Assembly (NCBI GenBank): GCA_903813345.2
Contig: CAIIXF020000009.1
Coordinates: 34,167,259-34,231,258 of the forward strand
Reading direction: 5' to 3'
From: Owenia fusiformis
Lineage: Eukaryota > Annelida > Polychaeta > Sabellida > Oweniidae
DNA: 64,000 bases
The position numbers were made by a program, and so were the translations under genes. Below the pieces are notes generated by a model. The model was not told the DNA's origin. It made no database searches and saw nothing but the letters and a program-made list of their open reading frames with translations. Positions 50,601 to 61,432 of the stretch are shown here, one piece after another; position 1 is the first letter of the stretch; each line of letters starts with the position of its first letter.

Positions 50601-53600
50601 AGCATTTTTGAGATAGATAGAAGGAATGGATTACCGGGAAACTTTCGGCAGCTATTGGTAAGTTTACCACTAATTGATCTGTGCTCACGGTAGAATTTAT
50701 TCGCCAAACTTGCGACTTACTTTGCGAAAATGTTTGCAACCCTTCACCAATTATTCGCAAATTGAGAGTGGTGAGCGTTAATTCGGAACTCTGTCGGATA
50801 GATGTTTCATTTCATTCCGAACATATGATACCAAGAACAAATGAAGCGTCCGATGTGTTTTCTAAAACAGTATAGAGAAAAGTATATATCGATACCACTC
50901 CTTTGGTTTCATTCCCGAAAATATGTTGAAACTTATACATGTAAATGCAAACTGCAATATACGAATATGATGCTTTGTGAATAAATCCGTGAGTATTTAA
51001 TCTTTAACATGGTGCCACTATATCGTATACAATGACTATACAACTTATGAAAGAATACTCATCCCAATAGATAAAATGCTTTTATCTACATGTAGTATTA
51101 CATTTGCATATATCTCCTATTATCCATACTGACTATGATGCTTATGATGGATTTCTCAATGTTTAATGTTGCATAGTTTGTTGATTAAAATGTAAGTATT
51201 TTGAACGCCATCATATATCAATTTGAGCATTCAATTCAATATGTATTTATTTATTTATAGCAGAGCATAGATTGCAGATATCAGTATTCATATTTTCTTA
51301 AAACAGTATACCTGATAAAACTAACTTTTATCTAAGACAAGTGAGCTTTTGATTGAATAATAACAGTATTTATAATATATACAGCAAATTAAGAGAAATA
51401 TTTAAATTATTTACATTCATGATTACGCATTTGTATTCAGAACGTAATATAGAAGTTAAGTATAATGGAACTCCCATGACTATATGAAACTCAAGTGATT
51501 CCCACAAATGAAATATATATATTCATCCCATACTTGGACGTGTTACAGGTACATAAAGCAGGTTTGTAAAAACCTATATTTTCATCAGCGGGCAGATAAA
51601 GCTTTATGTCACGCTACGTCATAATCGCCATTCGCATTTTGGTTAATTTTTGTAAAGTTCGCATGTTGGAAATTTTCTGAACTGTGACCAATTGAACAAT
51701 GTGAACCAGATGACGAAGATTGGTATTGGATAAACAGATAATACTATAGTCGGTTCAGATATATTGCGATTATCCCTTGGCCAATATAATATATCTACTC
51801 TCGGGACCTATGGCCCTCGGGCAGATATATCATATTTGCCTCGGGATAATCCCAATATCCTGAACCTCATATAGGATAATCTCTATATACATAAACGTTA
51901 AAATCGTAAATAAATAGTACCATGGGTACTTGGTGGGTTGTGATGTTATATGACATGGCCATTTTGAGATGAGACTTTAATTTAATTATGAATATCAACA
52001 TACAAAATGTCACTACCTGCCATTTGTTAGGGACACCAAACACCGACCACCGAACACCAACAAAAATAACTATAACAACATGTCTCCACTTATTCATCTT
52101 TCAATGGACCATCCTTTGTGCCCAGGTTTGATAAATATATCACTTCTTTCAATTTTTAGAGTCAGTCTATGGGCTATCCCTTGTCTATTTAGCCTTTCAC
52201 ATTCTGTAAGTTTCTCCTAAATTCTTGCAGTATGAAGATAAAGGTCACTATAACTAAACTTCACCATCCTAAGTAATTGACTCTGCCTCTTGGGTGATTT
52301 TTTGGGGCTTCATCCAACAGAATTGCACAAAGCGTTTAGAGGTGTGAGTGCTCACCCTTCAAGCTCTCTGGATGGTTAGGTCTATTGTATTATGCAGTTC
52401 CTTGTTTTCCAAAATTCCATGTGACTCTGCTTGTGCTATGACAAGACATGACTATCGGTAACCAACAGTCAAGGGCTGTTATGTAACAGATGTGTTTAGT
52501 CATCCATAGATTCTATGTTTTTGAAAAGGAGGCTGTTGGCATAGATATAAGAAACATTTATTTCAGTTTTGGGCAGTTTTTTGGGACATTATGTTGTTTT
52601 GGGTGTCTGGGAAAGTAGTCCACAACTCATACAAACAAGGTATTTTACATCAAAATGTCACCACAACCTGCCATTTGTTATAGATGCTGAACACCAACCG
52701 CCAATTCCAAACACAATCCATAAAAAGTTGGAGACTAATGTGTATGTATCAGTAAGTAAGGCTTCCTGGGTCTGTCTTGCATGTATTAAATCATGATTGT
52801 AATACCCTAGAGGTCTTGCTCACCTTCATTTGTGGTAAACAGAATACATAGTACATGAAACATGTACAATATACGTACTTATCCTTAATTGACCATTTGC
52901 GATCAGAATTCAAGAATTTTTATAATTTTTCATAGTTTATGGATACCGTTGTCATGTATTTCGTCTATTGGTATGATGTCATAACATCATATTAGACATG
53001 ATGGAAAGACAAAATGGCGAACAGGTGGCAGTTTTGAGCTTAAACGTTTATTGTTTCTTTCATGCAAACTATGTGTCAGAGTTTTACCAAGTATGTCGAT
53101 TTGACTAGATCATGAATTTGTCTGTATGCATGTGAATTTTGATACTAATCATTGATAGCTATAAGGCCGCATCTTTTAAAATTCTTGGGGCGCTTAACTG
53201 CTATCTAAATCATGTCAGTAAGATTTAGACTTGGCATGTGCTTAGAATGAATGTTGATCTAGTCAAATCGGACACTTTCATGAAAAATAAATCAATATGT
53301 AGTACGAAATACAGAAGATAATGAAACAGCTACATGTACAGCAGTGTGGCCTAATTGTGATGTCACTACAAGATCGAATCCATCCGGTGATCGCAAATCA
53401 TCAATTTAAGTGAGATCATTTTCCTCAAACTGTGATCACTGTGATTTTTGTAAGAATAGGAAATTCCATTATCAGGATCAATAGTTCATGTTGGAAAATC
53501 CAAGTATAAGTACCATCAGTGAATGATTTAAAAAAATGACAGTTAGTATTCAGTGGGCTTACAAGATGATTTCCTATGCTCTTCCTTCATGGGGCTTCAA

Positions 53601-56600
53601 GTAGGAAGATTTCTGAACATACAGAACTACCATAAAGTTATTTTAGTATACAAGGGGCTCACATTTTGGGTCACCCTGTAGATCAATAGCAAAAAGATAC
53701 AAATCATAGTGTACAGAGAAAATATTTCGATGTGGTGAACTGATTGTTTAATTATTCTCCACACTTTATCTACAGATAATGCATCTATTATTAGATAGTT
53801 CTGGTATGTACATTGAATTACTTGATTGTTTACAATCAAATCAAAAGGATGAGTGGTAGTTACATTGTCATATTTTGTTTCTAGTGTCTATGCATTTTTT
53901 ATTTATGGCACCTAGTCAGACAGAGAATTTGATTGGTCTGTTGATATGAATCTACCTAACCCCAGTGATCCCCCGGCATTAAAGCAAGTGGGCGCAGCAC
54001 CCACCTGAGATTTTTAAACTAGGCTTGCACCCACCTGAAAATCTATTTGCATCCACTTGAAAAATAAGAAAAAACATGAAAAATGGGCATATTTTGACCA
54101 ATTTTGGTCTGGATTGTGAAAATAAGAATTGTGCATCCACTTGAGAAAAAATCCTGTGGAGATCACTGAACCCCCTTTCAATCTCATGATAAACATGCAA
54201 TAACACAATTTATTCTATGACTAGTGGGGTTTCCGGTACATAACAGTTGGATATAGAAATAATATTTTACAGGGCATGTATGTATCTCCTGCTGTACATT
54301 TCCCCGTCCAACATTCCATGAATGGAAGAGTTAGAGTACAATGAATACGTTTTAAGGTCAGAAGTCACCAGTCTAATCATTGACTAGTATCATAACAGCA
54401 GGGAAAACGTTTTTGTTCAGCGTAGAAACAGTTAGAATATCTTGCTACAGCAAAACTGTCAAAAATTGATGCAGCAGACAGTAGAATACTCTTGGGAAAA
54501 ATGATATAACCCTCATTTATGTGATGCTCAGCTTTGGATATGGGGTATACCCTTCGTGAAATTTGAAGTACAGTGTATATCGATATTCCGGGATTGATAT
54601 TTCCCTCTGGATATATCCCATATCTAACATGTCCCATAACATAACCCTTATGAACACTACTTAACGGAAAATTGTATTTGAGAAGTTATTTTGTATGGAA
54701 TATTTAAAACAAGCTCTACATACAAGATCAAATAACATTTTTTTTTCTTTGAATGACTGAGACTCAAAAGGCTGAACATCATATATTCTGGCATTTAACT
54801 GACATGTCATTGTACTTAACTCATAATCAAAGAATCATAAATAAAATGGAAAAAAATAAAAATAAAATAAAAAACTGAAACTGAAATGATGCATTTCGGC
54901 TTTTTTGTAATCTGACCTCATTACAAGAGATAAAAGAACAAAACAATAAGTGTTTATGAGTCACACTGACCTGTCTATGAACATCTGCTTGGCTAAAACT
55001 AGCTTTAACTCTCCATGTGACAGCACCATCTTCATCTTCTTCATAGAAATAAACTTCAATATCATCTGCAACAAAATTATTTTCATTAATTTTTTGATAT
55101 GATATTTGCAATGATATTAAATGTTAAGTGGCACAATCTCATGTGCTAAATGAAACCGATATAGTTCATAGTGCCTGTAACTTCCCCCCCCCCCCCCTAT
55201 TAGCTATAGATTTTGATACAAACCTTTTATGTCCATATCAGAGTTTGAAAAATTGTTAGACTAGTCTTCAAAATCACCCTTTATAAATTCAAAACAAAAT
55301 ATTCAACATATCAAAGTGCATGCATGTTGCAAATATTATTCATTAATAATCAAAATTTGAGAAACTTGGAAATCTTCTTAAAGTTGGGAATTCTTCAGTA
55401 TCAGCTGCTTGTAACACAAAACAAAACTAGGAACATTCACACATTTGCAATAAAGAGTTCAAGCTTCAGATTCACCCCCTCGTTAGCCAAAAACAACAAG
55501 TACCAATTATGTTTGACAGAAAATGGGGAAAACATGAGGCTCTATACACTATTTTCACTTTACACTTGAATCATAACATACTTTTTTGTACTTTATCACA
55601 GAGCAGAAAGACCTCATCTCCCCCTAGACAAACACCCGACTGTTTGCTCATGCGACATATCTTCAACCCAGCAGCACTTGTAGATTCTGAAAATAATAAA
55701 ATCATTTGCACGAATTTCATGACACTTCCAGGGAAAGAACAAGGTATCAACACCCAAAATGTCACTTCCTGCCATTTGTTACAGATGCTGCTGAACACTG
55801 CCCATGAAAAAGATAGAGTCTATATCAACATGTCACCACTTGTGATAGTGACATAAAAAATCATATAATTAATAGGACTAGATGCAAATAATTTAAATGT
55901 CCTATTATTTCATTTATTTTTATTTACTTCAAAGTTCCCTGTACTGATCCTTGGAAAAATCTTACACAAATATTGTCTCAATCGTCACATTCACATATAA
56001 TGTATTAGAACCAGATTTACCATATAAAATGATATAAAATATGAATACAGCCTTCAGATCTCGTCAATTAACATGCATCAATTAAATTAAATTTAAACTA
56101 TTGTGTCTTCAATTTTATGTACAGTACTCAAATGTAAAACTTGTGATAGATTGAGTTTATGTTCATATCATAATGTGTATGTATACTCTACCATCCATCC
56201 TATAGTCAATATAACAATAAGAGGTTTGAAAAAATGAATACATATACTGGAATTGGCCTTAGAATTACCAGATCATTTCTAAGCATATTTACTTCCTGAA
56301 GAATGGAGAAGTGGGTGTTAATTAAAAAGAATCTTCTCGAACGAAGTTACAAAAATATATTTAATTTCTCAGAATTTTGCTATTTTTAGAATGATAAATT
56401 CAAATGATTAACCAGAAGTAGTCACATGTTGTAAGTTAGAATTGCTTCTTTGAATTTGAGGCATTAACCTTAAAGGTCCTATGAAAAGTTTGAAAACATT
56501 GTTTTATTATCTCTCGAGTATTGTTTGAAGCAAATTTTCGAAAAAATCAATTTCAATTTTCAAGTATATGAATATCCCACAATTTTATCAACATAGTTAA

Positions 56601-59600
56601 GCTATTTAGATCATCAAATACACTTTGAATAAGTAAAAACTGTAGTTTATCAATTTTTTTATCAATATAAACAAAAATTCCTTCTTCAAATACAACTTTT
56701 TGAAATAAAAAAGTTTCTTGTATCACATTTTCATGACATTAGTTAGGTAAGACTACAACACTGGTAGTTTTAACTTTCCATGGGGTCTTTAAGATGACAA
56801 AGTTCACAGAACTGATATATTTCAAAGTTGTGGTAAAAGTTTATAGTTTGAATAAATGTTTAGAATGTGCAACCAGGAAGACATATACGGGTAAGTGACA
56901 AATTTCTAGTTTCTCCCACTGTTTTATACATTTCCCTGACTAATTCTCATCACTAACATTTTTGATGGGGTCTTTCTTTGTATTTAACTGACATTTTCAT
57001 TTTTCAAAAATTTTGAGAGGTTACCAGAACCTGGCAAATCATATGTGATTAAATTTTTCAAAATCTCTAGAAGGGTTTGTGTAAAAAACCGAGTGACCGG
57101 GTAACCGGGTACCCGATCGACCGGGTACCTAACGTTCCTGGCAGGGTTACCAATTTTCAAAGTTCCACATTTTCCCCGATATATAGTAGCGAATTGACTT
57201 GACAGACTTAGCCTACCGAGTTCACTGCTGTTCGATATTTTTACCCTATACGATACAGAGCACTTTTTAAAATAATCAATCCAGCAAACAGCAACGTCCA
57301 TGTCACGTTGCTCATAAGTAGCATATAAGTTCCTAGAAGACGTTGCACATTTTCGTTCTTTACACATCGAGGCAACGTAAACATGAGACATCTATTGATG
57401 GTATAAAAAGAAAGTTGTTGTAACGTGTCCGTAAAGTTAGTTAGTGTGGAAAACATAACAAACAGGAACGTTTGATTTTTTACTACATTAATCCATATGT
57501 GACGTAACTCAAACGTTAAAATTCAACGTTGTCAAAACAGGCTTTTAATATCAAAATATTTGTTGGTGGAAAAAACAGGACATTAAACAAAGACTTTGTG
57601 TTCTCACTAAGTCGGTTCATTTCCGACGTATTGTTAACGTTAAAATTTAACGTAGTCGAAAGGTTTTTTCGATTTGAAATAACCTCAAAACGTGACGTCA
57701 ATAATGTTCATGGACCGTATTGATCTGACGTTATTTTAATATTCAGCAAAACGTCGATGGATGGTTGAATTTCAACATTGTGGAAATGGCTTCAAAATAT
57801 TTGTGAGTTAAGGAAACGTTACAAAGACGTCAATATGTTCTCACTAGATCAGTTCATTACTGACGTTATTTTACATTAAAAGTTAACGTTGTCAAAACGT
57901 TCTTACGATGTGAAATAATCTCAAACGTGACGTCAAAAATAACGTACATGTACCGTCCAGATCCAACGTTATAAATAATAAAAAATCCTAACCCTGCTAG
58001 GAACGTTAAGTACCCGGTCACCCGGTCACTCGGTTACCCGGTCACCCGGTTTTTTACACAAACCCTCTCTAGAAGGCTCAGATCATAGTCGTATTTTCAT
58101 TTTTAGTCTTTTCAAGAAACTTGTCATAATTTTCTTTTAAATGAGTATAAAATGCTCTTCCAGCTGTCATTTATACAACATCTGCATGATATATTGTCCA
58201 AATGAAAAAATCCTTTTATTATTAGTATAGTATATTTAGTATACATAAAGGAAACTCACTTGAATCATAAATTGGCAGTGAAACAACAGAAGGTAACATG
58301 AGCGTAAATGATCCATTGTCATCTGGTAAATATGCCTGGAAGCACAGCCGCACCACATTCAGTTGCATATCTTTGGCCTGTTTTTCAGCTTCTTTTTTCG
58401 CCATTTTCTCCTCATCACCTGCAATGATTTTTTAACATATACATGTTAATGAAAACACAGAATGAAATCCTGTGCTAAGGGCTGATGTGAAAAAGTCAGT
58501 CCACACCAGTGGGGATCGAACCCATTACCCCTCGCATTCTGGGCAAGTACTCTACCACTGAGCTACCGACTGGCTTTTTCACATCAACATTGCATCTATA
58601 GCATTGCAGCCATGTCTTACCTGCCCAGTTTCCTGGACCCCATATAAGTTATCTGTTTTTCCAGGTTGTCAATCACTCTATTCATGATGTCACGTGGACT
58701 TTCCTACGGGCCATTCCCTCTAAGAAGTATTAGTTAATGAAAACACAGAATGAAATCCTGTGCTAAGGGCTGATGTGAAAAAGTCAGTCCACACCAGTGG
58801 GGATTGAACCCACTACCCCTCGCTTTCCGGGCAAGTGCTCTGAGCTACAGGACCGACTGGCTTTTTCACATCAACATTGCATATATAGCATTGCAGCCAT
58901 GTCTTACATGCCCAGTTTCCCGGATCCCATATAAGTTATCTGTTTTTCCAGGTTGTCAATCACTCTATCCATGATGTCACGTGGACTTTCCCACGGGCCA
59001 TTCCCCCTAAGGAGAAGTATTAGTTAATGAAAACACAGAATGAAATCCTGTGCTAAGGGCTGATGTGAAAAAGTCAGTCCACCCAAGTGGGGATCTTTCT
59101 GGAACCAAACCAAAATGTTGAATTTTTGTACCATGTTCAAACTCGAGAGCCTAATTCCATTGGTCAGAACAAAATCGGGTATCCGTGACACCTCTATTAA
59201 GTAGTATGACATTTATAAAAAATCGATAACTTACTAGATATTCTATATTGTTCTGGGGGGACATTATTTTTCACACAATGTTGTAATTTAATGTCCTCTC
59301 TGACACGTGAAAGAATTGTATCCACAACCTTCTTTTTGGTGACATGTATAATGCCAAGATTTGGGAACCTAAAATGGATACAAAAGAAAATTGATTTCAG
59401 TTATTGCACATCACAGTTTTAACAAAAATAAAAGATACAAATGTGCTTGACTTGATTTGAATACTATATTTATTCTGGGTAGCTCTATCAGTACAAAGCT
59501 GGTCTTCCTACAGGCCCAGATATTTTGTATTGACTAATTTTCAAAATATTCCAGGTCTCTTCCAAGGTTTTTAGCAAAATGGATGAAATAAATCCAAATC

Positions 59601-61166
59601 TGATCACTAGACTGAACCACACTGAAAATATATCCAATACAATCTAAATATTTCCTTGTGAGAATTCTTTATTTTTGATATCAATTTCATAGCATAGAAA
59701 TATGCATTCATTCCTTTGAGCTCCCCATTTATTGGTATACATAACTTACGTTGCTGTCATATTTTTTCGCCCGTCTAACTGCACGACACAAATGCCATTG
59801 TTACAGTTCTTCCCTACCAGCTCATGGGCGTGTGTTTTAGGGACTGTTTCATCTGTTACCAAGGAAACAACAATCCTAGCTGTTCCCTGGTAATTTCTCA
59901 ACTGAAAAAGTACAAGTGTTAGATGCAGTAGTGCAGAAGGAGGGAGGGGCAAATGACACCCAATTACTTGTAAAGTTCTAGATCATGATCATAGTAAATG
60001 TCATTTAGTGAGACGCTACGAAATGAATAAATTTATTCATGTCAGGGATGTTTAAATAGATATGACAAGAAATTATGGGAGTCCAAAACTTTTTTAGAAA
60101 GGTTGCTCACTTAATTTGATTCTGCCTGGTACTGTACTTTGATTACACTGTTAAAGAAACGAATCCATTTCGGTAAAGTTTTAATTTTTCCTTGATTTCG
60201 CACAAAAAAATGGTTTGTGGGATGACAGACTCGTCAATTTAATTCCTCACTTTTGTTACGTAAATGGAACATCAAAAACAGTTTAGCACTTTTAACCTGT
60301 TATGTTTATGTAATAATAGTGAGGTTTTAAATCGATGATTCTGTTGTCTTCTGAACTATTTGTTTGCAAACGTGTAGATTTTCTTTAACATATTTTTTTA
60401 AACACATATTTGTGATGAACGTATTGTGCTTTAAATATTTTGAACAGATTCAATACCTCAACTGTAGGATACGATTTGTGGCTTTTCTTGCTGTTACATC
60501 CTTGAAGACCACCATGTGATGCAGAATTCTCAGATCTGTAACGAAATCTAAATCCTCTCTGCTGAGGTTCTTCAATAATATGTAGATATGGGGTGCCATC
60601 TATAATAAAACAGCATTTGCTAGATTTATTTTATAGATCCATTTTATACAGCAGACATGTAGAAAACAATAATAACTAAGCAACAGTCTAGGTCATTAGG
60701 TGTTGTCCGAAATTTGATTAAATGCGTTTCCCCTTAAAATGGATTGAGTTTTTCAAATAATAAATTGTAATAGGCTGATAAAACTTAATGTCTATTTACT
60801 CCCCCGAATGTATGTAATTAGGTCAAATGTTTGTTGAAGTTTCGATTTATGTTTTTTTCATTTGTTCTTGAGGCAGTTTAGAAGGGTCAAGAAGTGATGC
60901 AAAAATGAATTAGAATCAGTGAACATACCCTAACATTGGAAATACAGTACATCCCGTATGAAATGTTGAATATCAATTTAATTTAATAAAAACTGTGATT
61001 TACCATCCTCCACCATTCCATTCTGCATGATGATCGGTGCCCCAACATTGTGTACGATCTCACTTGGTCCCACCTCCTCAACAGTGACTGTGTCCCCATC
61101 TTGTATCTGATCAAAATTGACATTTCCTAACTCCATCGAGTCATCTGATTGGCTACTATCTGCCAT
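36918..61166 (-). CDS. NFKB1: NF-kappaB class I precursor (p105/p100 type), 21 coding exons, 1071 residues
   Basis: Exons: 61166-61004, 60599-60457, 59901-59750, 59368-59235, 58418-58260, 55686-55582, 55065-54971, 47032-46894, 45639-45604, 44944-44882, 43490-43377, 41818-41234, 40866-40704, 40203-40089, 39845-39626, 39445-39276, 39161-38943, 38648-38549, 38206-38034, 37431-37329, 36982-36918. All are GT/AG, every phase agrees, and the total is 3216 nt. Order: acidic N-terminus, Rel homology domain (about 57-360), basic NLS (about 380-387), glycine-rich region (397-434), linker (435-629), ankyrin repeats (about 665-915), death domain (about 960-1050), degron CDSGLEVS (1057-1064). Family knowledge: the precursor is processed by the proteasome to a p50/p52-like DNA-binding protein while its ankyrin half acts as an IkappaB in the cytoplasm. 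The symbol denotes class I type, not proven orthology to NFKB1 rather than NFKB2. Confidence 0.92.
37078..37193. repeat. Copy of the dispersed ~115-bp repeat (reverse orientation)
   Basis: AACATGCAAAATGTCACCAC, then TGCCACTTTGTTACAGA, ending AGACTAGTGGTGACAT. Lies between the last two NF-kappaB coding exons. Confidence 0.55.
38707..38822. repeat. Copy of the dispersed ~115-bp repeat (reverse orientation)
   Basis: TTAACATGCACAATGTCACT, ACCATTTGTTACAGATGCC, ending TTGTGGTGGTGATAT. In the NF-kappaB intron between 38943 and 38648. Confidence 0.5.
38943..40866 (-). CDS. NFKB1: NF-kappaB exons 13-17: ankyrin repeat domain
   Basis: Five exons carry an entry helix ([16 protein letters not shown]) and ankyrin-type blocks: [79 protein letters not shown] and [20 protein letters not shown]. 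An acidic GSDEEEEK insert follows. In p105/p100 this half masks the NLS and holds Rel partners in the cytoplasm. Confidence 0.9.
41234..41818 (-). CDS. NFKB1: NF-kappaB exon 12: low-complexity linker between glycine-rich region and ankyrin repeats
   Basis: This is the largest exon (585 bp). Part one is Gln/Thr/Pro-rich. Part two is Ser/Asp/Glu-rich, with two DSG-like motifs: DESGYDD (about 527-533) and TESGYHS (about 565-571). No folded domain is evident. An internal Met (41636) is a shadow start, since the frame is open and spliced upstream of it. Confidence 0.85.
42003..43214. mobile_element. 1.2-kb TIR element rich in AATTGACGTG in an NF-kappaB intron
   Basis: CAGTGGAGACGATAACCCCA with TTTAACG at the left is perfectly inverted at the right. 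TATAC flanks both sides (41998-42002, 43215-43219). Subterminal DNA has repeated CAATTGACGTG and GGCAATTGCC blocks. No transposase seen. Confidence 0.7.
43377..45639 (-). CDS. NFKB1: NF-kappaB exons 9-11: micro-exon, nuclear localisation signal, glycine-rich region
   Basis: Exon 9 is only 36 bp (45639-45604) and reads [11 protein letters not shown]. Exon 10 (44944-44882) reads [16 protein letters not shown], matching the NLS block after RHD in p105. Exon 11 (43490-43377) is Gly-rich ([14 protein letters not shown], then [10 protein letters not shown]). In vertebrate p105 such a region stops proteasomal degradation and permits processing to p50, so the same role is likely here. Confidence 0.85.
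43697..44787. mobile_element. ATGGCGGCCAT-type repeat element (copy 3), in an NF-kappaB intron
   Basis: Begins AAACTAGAAAAACAGCAACT, then GTAGCAAATCCCACCGAAC. It ends with GGACGGACGGACGG stretches and CTTCGTTCGGTGGGATAAC. Repeats AAATTTGAACCAAATCCGT and TATTTGAGTTATC about five times with alternating GCGGCCAT blocks. Confidence 0.65.
45035..45190. repeat. 155-bp inverted-repeat element
   Basis: TACTGTAAAATGAAACACCT at the left, and GGTGTTCCACTTAGACAAG plus TCTTACTGTA at the right. Several GAACACCT blocks between. In the NF-kappaB intron between 45604 and 44944. Confidence 0.5.
46894..58418 (-). CDS. NFKB1: NF-kappaB exons 5-8: end of RHD-N and dimerisation (IPT) domain
   Basis: Exon 5 (58418-58260) carries [16 protein letters not shown] and ends in IYDS. 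Exon 6 (55686-55582) carries [20 protein letters not shown] and LLCDKVQK, the classic start of the dimerisation domain. Exon 7 (55065-54971) has [10 protein letters not shown] and ADVHRQ. Exon 8 (47032-46894) has [11 protein letters not shown] and [13 protein letters not shown]. These match human p105 blocks in order. Exons 7 and 8 are separated by a 7.9-kb repeat-filled intron, the longest in the gene. Confidence 0.9.
49061..49660. mobile_element. 600-bp TTAA-flanked fold-back element (copy 2, inverse orientation)
   Basis: TTAA on both sides (49057-49060, 49661-49664). Begins AGGGGTATTCCTTGCCAGAC and ends GGCAAGGAATGTTCCT, the reverse of the copy at 22405-23005, with few differences. In the 7.9-kb NF-kappaB intron. 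A partial piece (GAAACATGGGAAAATGTTTT) is at about 45205-45260. Confidence 0.75.
49738..50290. repeat. Dispersed repeat shared with 25183-25660
   Basis: GGTATCGATATGGTGAACTG, AATGTCTTTCCGAACCTTA and intervening poly-T blocks match the earlier copy in inverse orientation. A short local repeat (GGGCTTTCAATTAGAG / TTGAAAGCCCATG) is inserted near 49800. Confidence 0.45.
51745..51870. repeat. Palindromic hairpin family member
   Basis: GGTTCAGATATATTGCGATT at the left is mirrored by AATCCCAATATCCTGAACC at the right; CTCGGG blocks lie in the loop region. Confidence 0.5.
51984..52092. repeat. Copy of the dispersed ~115-bp repeat
   Basis: CAAAATGTCACTACCTGCCA, TTTGTTAGGGACACC, CCACCGAACACCAAC. Reverse orientation relative to 8066. 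Confidence 0.5.
52640..52748. repeat. Copy of the dispersed ~115-bp repeat
   Basis: TCAAAATGTCACCACAACCT, GCCATTTGTTATAGATGC, ending AAAGTTGGAGACTAATG. Confidence 0.5.
53969..54175. repeat. Repeat pair with 34606-34795
   Basis: GGCATTAAAGCAAGTGGGCG, CAGCACCCACCTGAGAT, CATGAAAAATGGGCAT. Same orientation as the earlier copy. Confidence 0.55.
54536..54625. repeat. Palindromic hairpin family member
   Basis: GGATATGGGGTATACCC at the left is mirrored by GGATATATCCCATATC at the right, followed by ATAACCCTTAT. Confidence 0.5.
55740..55853. repeat. Copy of the dispersed ~115-bp repeat
   Basis: CAAAATGTCACTTCCTGCCA, TTTGTTACAGATGCTG, ending ACATGTCACCACTTGTGA. It ends about 55 bp upstream (in gene sense) of the NF-kappaB exon 6 acceptor at 55687. 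Confidence 0.55.
56474..56788. mobile_element. TTAA-flanked MITE, 315 bp
   Basis: TTAA at 56470-56473 and 56789-56792. AGGTCCTATGAAAAGTTTGA is inverted at the right as TTTTAACTTTCCATGGGGTC. Related to 8231-8990. Confidence 0.6.
57073..58066. mobile_element. 994-bp hAT-like element with ACCGGGT subterminal arrays
   Basis: Flanked by CTCTAGAA on both sides (57065-57072, 58067-58074). The ends GGGTTTGTGTAAAAAACCG are inverted at the right. Next to each end are clustered GTGACCGGGTAACCGGGTA repeats. The centre repeats AACGTTAAAATTCAACGTTG and TGACGTCA-like blocks about three times. Lies in the NF-kappaB intron 58260-55686. Confidence 0.75.
58446..59095 (-). mobile_element. tRNA-derived SINE, tandemly repeated (2.3 units)
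   Basis: Units 58446-58733 and 58734-59023 are near copies; 59024-59095 is a third, truncated one. On the minus strand each full unit has a tRNA-like head with box A TAGCTCAGTGGTAGAG and box B GGGTTCGATCC (intact in unit 1, GGGTTCAATCC in unit 2). The remainder is tRNA-unrelated. The first base is 28 bp from NF-kappaB exon 5. Confidence 0.7.
59096..59195. repeat. Right-end fragment of the hAT-like MITE at 3078-3456
   Basis: Shares TCGGGTATCCGTGACACCTC and upstream GGAACCAAACC-type DNA; the left half is missing and it replaces the end of the third SINE unit. Confidence 0.5.
59235..60599 (-). CDS. NFKB1: NF-kappaB exons 2-4: Rel homology N-terminal DNA-binding domain
   Basis: Three exons encode the DNA-contact module. 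Exon 2 has the recognition loop [17 protein letters not shown], then [13 protein letters not shown]. Exon 3 has [18 protein letters not shown], typical of p50-type Rel proteins. Exon 4 has [14 protein letters not shown]. The loop residue that is Cys in vertebrate p50 (RYVCEG) is Ser77 here, as in Drosophila Relish by my recollection. Confidence 0.9.
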
Positions 61167-61432
61167 AATTACTTCATCAGAGTTTATGAATTGAGTTTAG
61201 TTCGTTTAATTCATTTATTCTTTGATTTAGCACATTTAGGGAATTGCTAAATATGTAGTCATAAATTCATAACCACAATAAATAAATTGCTAGATTTGGA
61301 ACACTCTGTCAGTTTAATGCTGTTGTTTGGTTAACATGAAATACGGGCACCACCTTTGAGGTATAATTTGTATAAATGCGTTATCTTCAGTTGTCTGGTT
61401 CGTCCATACATTGGTTTACAAAGACTGCATAC
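61167..61432 (-). other. 5'UTR part of the start-codon exon of NF-kappaB
   Basis: On the minus strand an acceptor (TATTTATTTTCAG/GTATGCAG) lies at 61433, 266 bp upstream of the ATG. This suggests an upstream non-coding exon beyond 61.5 kb. A poorly placed upstream ATG is present in the leader. Confidence 0.4.

Noticed and set aside
58501-58573. A true tRNA gene
   Set aside because: Box A and box B are present but there is no matching acceptor stem, the anticodon loop is abnormal, and it is repeated as part of a ~290-bp unit, so it is a SINE head.
61226-61250. A kappaB site (GGGAATTGCT) for autoregulation of NF-kappaB
   Set aside because: Does not fit GGGRNNYYCC well enough; no better site was seen in the flank.
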